A DNA stretch of 64,000 nt from SIG565 sp045650565 (lineage in GTDB: Bacteria > Bacillota > Clostridia > Oscillospirales > Acutalibacteraceae), in assembly GCA_045650565.1 (NCBI GenBank), contig JAZRRG010000044.1, positions 85,500-149,499 of the forward strand. Reading direction: 5' to 3'. The translations under genes were made by a program, and so were the position numbers. The notes below the pieces were generated by a model. That model searched no databases. It was not told where the DNA came from and worked only from the letters and a program-made list of their open reading frames with translations. How positions within the stretch are numbered: position 1 is the stretch's first letter; each line of letters opens with the position of its first letter. This document shows, piece by piece, positions 59,791-64,000 of this stretch.

Positions 59791-61779
59791 CTAAATTTTA
59801 GATTTCACCTTTTTATCACCACGCACACTCAAATATACCAAGATTGCAGCAAATACCAAAACTGCTATAAGTCCCGCTGCGGCGGCACCTATATTTAATG
59901 TGGCGGGTGCGGCAATAAGGGTGCCTATAGTATACACAAGGTAAGCTACCGTATATCCTACGCCCAACTGTAACCCAATACCTGCCCAAAGCCATTTTGC
60001 ACTCTTCATTTCGGCATTCATAGCGCCAATAGCAGCAAAGCAAGGCGGTGAATAAAGGTTAAACATAAGGTACGCAAGGGCGGCAATTTTAGTAATAGCC
60101 ATAATGCCCTGAACCTCACCACCCATACCTTCCATAAGGGCAAGCTCCTCAGTATCAATAAGATTTTCAAGTCCTACAAAGCAAACCGCCAAAGTGCCAA
60201 CAACGTTTTCTTTGGCTATAAAGCCCGTAATTACCGCAGCGGCAAGTTCCCAAGAAAGAACACCAACTATTGGAACCAGCAAATAGGCAAAGGGACCCGC
60301 AATAGTTGCTAATATTGATGTATCGGCACTATCGGCTACCGAGAAAGACCAATCAAAGCTTTGCATAATTTGAACGGCGGTGTTGCAAAGCAAAATAATT
60401 GTAGCCGCCTTAACTATGTAAGCCCAGCCCCTTGCGCACATTGATTTAAATGCGCCCCAAAAAGATGGAATTTTGTATTCTGGCAATTCGATAATAAAGT
60501 AAGATTTTTTAGCACTGTTGCCCGTAATTCTATTGATAAGCAATGCACCCACAAAAATAAGAACTATGCCCGATAGGTACATAAGAGTGCTTACCCAACC
60601 CGCATTATCAAAGAATGCACCTGCGAAAAGTGAAATTAAGGGTATTTTAGCACCGCAAGGCATAAAGGGTGAGAGCATTGCAGTAGCCCTACGTTCTCGC
60701 TCGTTGCGTATAGTACGACTCGCCATAATTCCGGGCACGGCACAGCCGACTGTAATTACAAACGGAATAACCGATTTGCCCGAAAGACCAACCTTTTTAA
60801 ATATGGGATCTAAAACAACGGCTACACGGGACATATATCCGCAGTCCTCAAGTATGGCAATCAAGAAATACATTACCATAACAAGCGGCAAAAAGCCGAT
60901 AACCGCAATAACGCCTCCGATTACACCGTCAACAAGCAGTGCTGAAAGTAACGGATTTGCATTTTCGAGTAGTGTGCCAACCCAACCCTGAAATGCCTCG
61001 AGCCAATACACCAATAAATCAGCAACGGGTTCACCCACCCAAACCTGTGATATTTGAAACACCAAAAACATAACTACCGCAAAGATAGGAATGCCGAGCC
61101 ATTTGTTTGTAAGCACGGCATCGATTTTATCGCCAAAAATTTTTTCGCTCGTTAAAATCTTGCGGCTTTCAACCTCTTTTACTATTTTATTTACAAATTG
61201 AAAACGCTTACGGTCAGCCACTTCTACTGCCTTCTTATCGGTTAAATCGGTATCTGTCTTAACATAAGGAGCGTTCTGACCTTTATTTGCAACCGCCACG
61301 GCGGCTTCAATTACTGCTTTTAATCCGTCCGACTCGGTTGATACCGTATTAACCACGGGGCATCCGAGTTTTTTAGATAACAAATCTTTGTCGATTTTAG
61401 TCTCCTTTTTCTTATTGATATCACTCTTATTAAGCGCTACAACTACGGGTATGCCAAGCTCCAATAACTGTGTTGTAAAGAAAAGACTGCGGCTTAAATT
61501 TGTGGCATCCACAATGTTAATGATAACATCGGGTTTCTCTCGCTTTACAAACGAGCTTGTAATGCTTTCTTCACTCGTAAAGGGCGACATTGAATAGGCA
61601 CCGGGCAGGTCTATGGCTATTAACTGTTCATCCCCCACACAGTACGCTTTTTTTATGGGATGTTCTTTAATAGCAACCGTAACACCAGCCCAGTTGCCGA
61701 CCTTTTCATTTCGGCCGGTAAGCGCATTATACATTGTTGTTTTTCCGCTGTTTGGGTTGCCCGTTAAAGCAATTCTCAT
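59791..61779 (-). CDS. feoB: Ferrous iron transporter FeoB
   Basis: 662 aa. The G domain has G1 GNPNSGKTT (about 7-15), G3 DLPGAYSM (about 56-63) and G4 NKSD; the membrane part has the two Gate motifs (GCAVPGIMASRTIRNERER, PFMPCGAKIPL) with the conserved Cys. It imports Fe2+ across the membrane. A 26-bp perfect palindrome lies between it and feoA, matching operators upstream of feoA. AGGAGG precedes the ATG. Confidence 0.96.
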   Translation of the reverse strand: MRIALTGNPNSGKTTMYNALTGRNEKVGNWAGVTVAIKEHPIKKAYCVGDEQLIAIDLPGAYSMSPFTSEESITSSFVKREKPDVIINIVDATNLSRSLFFTTQLLELGIPVVVALNKSDINKKKETKIDKDLLSKKLGCPVVNTVSTESDGLKAVIEAAVAVANKGQNAPYVKTDTDLTDKKAVEVADRKRFQFVNKIVKEVESRKILTSEKIFGDKIDAVLTNKWLGIPIFAVVMFLVFQISQVWVGEPVADLLVYWLEAFQGWVGTLLENANPLLSALLVDGVIGGVIAVIGFLPLVMVMYFLIAILEDCGYMSRVAVVLDPIFKKVGLSGKSVIPFVITVGCAVPGIMASRTIRNERERRATAMLSPFMPCGAKIPLISLFAGAFFDNAGWVSTLMYLSGIVLIFVGALLINRITGNSAKKSYFIIELPEYKIPSFWGAFKSMCARGWAYIVKAATIILLCNTAVQIMQSFDWSFSVADSADTSILATIAGPFAYLLVPIVGVLSWELAAAVITGFIAKENVVGTLAVCFVGLENLIDTEELALMEGMGGEVQGIMAITKIAALAYLMFNLYSPPCFAAIGAMNAEMKSAKWLWAGIGLQLGVGYTVAYLVYTIGTLIAAPATLNIGAAAAGLIAVLVFAAILVYLSVRGDKKVKSKI

Positions 61780-61796
61780 TTGATTTCCTCCTTGGG

Positions 61797-61822
61797 TTTT
61801 AGTTAGCGACCGCTAACTAAAA
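61797..61822. promoter_or_regulatory. Perfect palindromic operator between feoA and feoB
   Basis: The core AGTTAGCG-AC-CGCTAACT (61801-61818) is extended by TTTT and AAAA to a 26-bp palindrome. It matches the dyads at 62105-62122 and 62140-62157, so it is a likely DtxR-type site; it could also form an RNA hairpin. Confidence 0.75.
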
Positions 61823-61855
61823 AGCAAAAGTTTAATCAGTTGCCCGCAAAAACCA

Positions 61856-62074
61856 TTATTCGTAAAGAACGATAGCTTCTGCCAACTGATTGTCTATATT
61901 ATATCTACCATCCTTAACCGACACGATGCATCCGCCCTTTAAGTGCGAAATAACGGTTATGGGCTCATCACTATAGCAGCCCAGCGAAAACAAAAAAGCA
62001 TTTAATTCTTCATCATCTGTATTTATTTCTTTAATGATGTACTCTGTTCCCGCTACCGCTTGCTTCAAAGTCAT
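61856..62074 (-). CDS. feoA: FeoA-type SH3-like protein
   Basis: 72 aa, normal size. MTLKQAVAGTEYIIKEI, LFSLGCYSDEPITVISHLKGG and YNIDNQLAEAIVLYE match FeoA. It assists FeoB. The ATG at 62074 has AAGGAGGG 8 bp upstream; the frame extends to 62113 without one. First gene of the feo operon, with DtxR-type dyads in its promoter. Confidence 0.92.
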   Translation of the reverse strand: MTLKQAVAGTEYIIKEINTDDEELNAFLFSLGCYSDEPITVISHLKGGCIVSVKDGRYNIDNQLAEAIVLYE

Positions 62075-62104
62075 AACCCATACCCTCCTTGTCTGCAAAA
62101 TGGC

Positions 62105-62192
62105 GATTAGCAACCGCTAACTGAAATTCGTAAAAAATCAGTTAGCATCAACTAACCGTTACTATATTATCACTCAAATTCCCATTTGTCAA
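62105..62192 (-). promoter_or_regulatory. feoA promoter with two DtxR-type operators
   Basis: On the minus strand TTGACA (62187-62192) and TAATAT (62164-62169), 17-bp spacer. Two 18-bp dyads, AGTTAGCA-TC-AACTAACC (62140-62157) and GATTAGCA-AC-CGCTAACT (62105-62122), cover the transcription start and early leader, 35 bp apart. Confidence 0.75.
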
Positions 62193-62236
62193 TAGCTTTT
62201 TTACAAAATCTTACAAAAAGCGAAAGCTCGATGCTC

Positions 62237-62265
62237 TTGCAATTATTTAACGTTTGTGTTAATAT
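62237..62265 (+). promoter_or_regulatory. Promoter for the DtxR-like regulator
   Basis: TTGCAA (62237-62242) and TAATAT (62260-62265), 17-bp spacer, 22 bp before the ATG at 62288. Confidence 0.7.
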
Positions 62266-62287
62266 ATATGTCAAGGAGGGATTCACT

Positions 62288-62650
62288 ATGCGTTTACAAG
62301 AATCCGCAGAAATGTATCTCGAAACAATATATGTTTTATCCATTAAAACAGGAACTGTACGGAGTATTGATGTTGCCGAGAAAATGGGTTACTCAAAGCC
62401 GAGTGTCAGCCGTGCGGTCGGTCTTTTAAAGAAGGATGGATATTTAACGATGGCGGCGGATGGTGTTTTGTCGCTGACCGAGAAGGGTATTAATACCGCA
62501 AAGGGCATTTTCGAAAGGCACAATGTTCTCACAACCTTTTTAACACGGTTGGGTGTGAGTGATGAAATTGCCTCGCAGGATGCATGTAAAATAGAACACG
62601 TTATAAGTAATGAAACTATAGAAGCGATTAAGAAGTTTACTGGCAAATAA
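62288..62650 (+). CDS. DtxR/MntR-family metal-dependent repressor
   Basis: 120 aa. The HTH is TVRSIDVAEKMGYSKPSVSRAVGLL (split around 22-46), followed by the metal/dimerisation helices FERHNVLTTFLTRLGV and CKIEHVISNETIEAIKKF with E and H ligands. There is no SH3 domain. It is divergent from feoA, whose promoter carries matching dyads, so it probably represses the feo operon when iron or manganese is sufficient. The ATG follows AAGGAGGG. Confidence 0.9.
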   Translation: MRLQESAEMYLETIYVLSIKTGTVRSIDVAEKMGYSKPSVSRAVGLLKKDGYLTMAADGVLSLTEKGINTAKGIFERHNVLTTFLTRLGVSDEIASQDACKIEHVISNETIEAIKKFTGK

Positions 62651-62651
62651 A

Positions 62652-62680
62652 AAACGGCAGTTTTGAAAACTGCCGTTTCA
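62652..62680. terminator. Bidirectional terminator
   Basis: AAACGGCAGTTTT against AAAACTGCCGTTT with T-run, between the convergent regulator and aldolase genes. Confidence 0.85.
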
Positions 62681-62684
62681 TTTT

Positions 62685-63557
62685 TTATGCCTTGTTTACA
62701 GAACCGAAAAGCTCCATTTTTTCTTTAACTGTAGCTTTAATTGCCTCAAAGCCGGGAGCCAAAAGCTTTCTCGGGTCAAAGCCCTTGCCTTGTAAATCCT
62801 TGCCCGCCTCAACATACTCACGGGTAGCCGCAGCAAACGCTAGCTGACACTCGGTGTTAACATTGATTTTCGAAACTCCGAGAGAAATTGCTTTCTTAAT
62901 CATATCGGCAGGGATACCTGTACCGCCGTGGAGAACAAGCGGCATAGCGCCTGTAAGCTTTTGAATATCATCAAGTGTATCAAAGCTAAGCCCTGCCCAG
63001 TTTTCAGGATATTTACCGTGTATGTTACCAATACCGGCGGCTAACATTGTAACGCCTAAGTCAGCAATCATTTTGCATTCCTTCGGGTCGGCAACCTCGC
63101 CCGCTCCTATAACACCCTCTTCCCCACCGCCGATGGAACCAACCTCGGCTTCAAGGGAGAGACCCAACTCATCACAAATGGCAACGAGCTCCTTTGTTTT
63201 TGCAATGTTTTCCTCAATCGGATAGTGTGAGCCATCAAACATAACCGATGAGAAGCCCGCTTCGATACATTTCTTGGCACCTTCATATGAGCCGTGGTCA
63301 AGGTGGAGCGCTACAGGAACAGTGATACCGAGCTCCTCGAGCATACCGTTAACCATACCTACAACGGTTTTATAGCCACACATATACTTACCTGCACCCT
63401 CGGATACACCAAGAATTACAGGGGAATTAAGCTCCTGTGCTGTGAGCAAAATCGCCTTGGTCCATTCAAGGTTATTTATATTGAACTGACCAACTGCATA
63501 CTTTCCCATCTTTGCTTTGTTAAGCATTTCTTTTGCGGAAACCAACATATTAAACAT
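62685..63557 (-). CDS. fba: Class II fructose-bisphosphate aldolase (or related tagatose/ketose-bisphosphate aldolase)
   Basis: 290 aa. VALHLDHGSYEGAKKCIEAG has the zinc-binding DH pair, SVMFDGSHYP and LEAEVGSIGGGEEG the second zinc site, and LVLHGGTGIPADMIKKAI with SKINVNTECQLAF the phosphate and substrate residues. It splits fructose-1,6-bisphosphate in glycolysis; a role with tagatose-bisphosphate is possible for this subgroup. AGGAGGATG precedes the start. It stands alone. Confidence 0.92.
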   Translation of the reverse strand: MFNMLVSAKEMLNKAKMGKYAVGQFNINNLEWTKAILLTAQELNSPVILGVSEGAGKYMCGYKTVVGMVNGMLEELGITVPVALHLDHGSYEGAKKCIEAGFSSVMFDGSHYPIEENIAKTKELVAICDELGLSLEAEVGSIGGGEEGVIGAGEVADPKECKMIADLGVTMLAAGIGNIHGKYPENWAGLSFDTLDDIQKLTGAMPLVLHGGTGIPADMIKKAISLGVSKINVNTECQLAFAAATREYVEAGKDLQGKGFDPRKLLAPGFEAIKATVKEKMELFGSVNKA

Positions 63558-63691
63558 CCTCCTAAAAATATTTACATTACTATTTTATACCAATATCGTC
63601 CGTAAATCAAGAACAATAAGAAATATTATTTGATTTTTTATAATTTGTCCTTAATTTACCCTTTGTGAGTGAAAATTTTGTTAAATAAATG

Positions 63692-63719
63692 TTGACTTTT
63701 CATTAAAATGCGGTATAAT
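63692..63719 (+). promoter_or_regulatory. Promoter for tRNA-Gln
   Basis: TTGACT (63692-63697) and TATAAT (63714-63719), 16-bp spacer. Nothing else is seen in 63558-63691 beyond the aldolase leader. Confidence 0.75.
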
Positions 63720-63734
63720 AATTGTTGTTCCTAT

Positions 63735-63808
63735 TGGGGAATTGTGTAACGGTAGCACGACAGACTCTGACTCTGTTTGTTGGGGTTCGAATCCCTATTC
63801 CCCAGCCA
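63735..63808 (+). tRNA. tRNA-Gln (anticodon CTG)
   Basis: The acceptor stem TGGGGAA pairs with TTCCCCA. The anticodon stem ACAGA/TCTGT encloses CTCTGAC, giving CTG. T arm GGTTCGAATCC; G discriminator and encoded CCA at 63806-63808. Confidence 0.95.
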
Positions 63809-63810
63809 AA

Positions 63811-63846
63811 AGAAAAGCACTAACCTTGTGGTTTGTGCTTTTTATT
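63811..63846 (+). terminator. Terminator after tRNA-Gln
   Basis: AAAAGCAC-x-AACC/GGTT-x-GTGCTTTT with TTGT loop, then T-run. Confidence 0.8.
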
Positions 63847-63855
63847 TTTAATATC

Positions 63856-63918
63856 TTGCAAAAATCAAAGATATATGTTATACTCACGCTATAAGAAAAT
63901 GCTGCTGTTTTGCAGCAA
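63856..63918 (+). promoter_or_regulatory. Promoter and leader hairpin of the last gene
   Basis: TTGCAA (63856-63861) and TATACT (63879-63884), 17-bp spacer. TGCTGC-TGTTTT-GCAGCA (63901-63918) forms a hairpin followed by A-run in the leader, next to the ribosome site. Confidence 0.6.
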
Positions 63919-63935
63919 AAAAATGGAGTTTTATA

Positions 63936-64000
63936 TGGATGGATTTTTAACAATTAAGGACGCGGTAGCAAAATATATTGATGGTTGTGAGGAAGTCGGA
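63936..64000 (+). CDS. Start of an unidentified gene, cut by the window
   Basis: ATG with GGAG 7 bp upstream and a good promoter. Only MDGFLTIKDAVAKYIDGCEE and two more residues are visible, too little to name the product. Confidence 0.65.

Overview
The window reads as the chromosome of an uncultured, low-to-moderate GC Gram-positive anaerobe of the class Clostridia, probably a gut Oscillospiraceae/Ruminococcaceae-like organism. Reasons: strong AGGAGG ribosome binding sites with some GTG/TTG starts, TTGACA-17-TATAAT promoters, compact hairpin terminators, a class A RNase P RNA, the rpmH-rnpA-yidD-yidC-jag block, FeoAB with a Cys-rich FeoB partner, and a sortase-style surface protein. Species cannot be assigned from the sequence. 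Both ends cut genes.

Layout. 1-1593: end of a peptide-ABC solute-binding gene, ymdB and tRNA-Pro. 1594-6640: an AT-rich accessory island directly after tRNA-Pro. It holds an array of small hairpins, a two-gene cassette (five-zinc-ribbon protein with an embedded PD-(D/E)XK-like nuclease domain, plus an OLD-type ATPase/TOPRIM nuclease), a 100-bp inverted-repeat element, a possible att-like repeat of the tRNA end, a GNAT acetyltransferase behind an attenuator-like leader, and two truncated gene remnants. This is the best candidate for an undescribed (anti-phage) system. 6650-15950: nadE, a 1957-aa vWA/isopeptide-repeat adhesin and two divergent regulators. 15953-24470: a glucuronide/hexuronate locus (SDR, uxuA, uxaC and AraC on one strand; GPH symporter and GH2 enzyme on the other).

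24523-34950: membrane protein, MATE exporter, an operon with a three-domain fusion (GT2-GtrA-phosphodiester glycosidase) and a PAP2 phosphatase, then a BlaI/BlaR1-headed group with a metalloprotease whose signal peptide is out of frame at an A8 tract. 34969-39240: rnpB, a P-loop ATPase and the jag-yidC-yidD-rnpA-rpmH block, here without dnaA beside it. 39244-49674: TPP-riboswitch-controlled thiT, a YfhO-like membrane protein, HD nucleotidase, transglutaminase-like lipoprotein, LCP-like protein, DegV, XRE membrane regulator, SPFH protein, EamA transporter and SGNH hydrolase.

49736-52166: three orphan phage-tail-fibre-like genes. 52266-55201: WYL regulator, TOPRIM protein and holA. 55307-58193: a Crp-ABC transporter operon of NMT1/SsuABC type. 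58314-63557: apgM, the feoA-feoB-Cys-protein iron operon with three matching 18-bp dyads and a divergent DtxR-like regulator, and class II aldolase. 63735-64000: tRNA-Gln and the start of one more gene.

The glucuronide genes form a coherent pathway: uptake by the symporter, hydrolysis by GH2, then isomerisation, reduction and dehydration toward 2-keto-3-deoxygluconate; kdgK/kdgA are not in the window. Iron uptake and its regulator share operators. Most other blocks are ordinary housekeeping or envelope genes. All functional calls come from reading sequence and motifs; no database search was possible.
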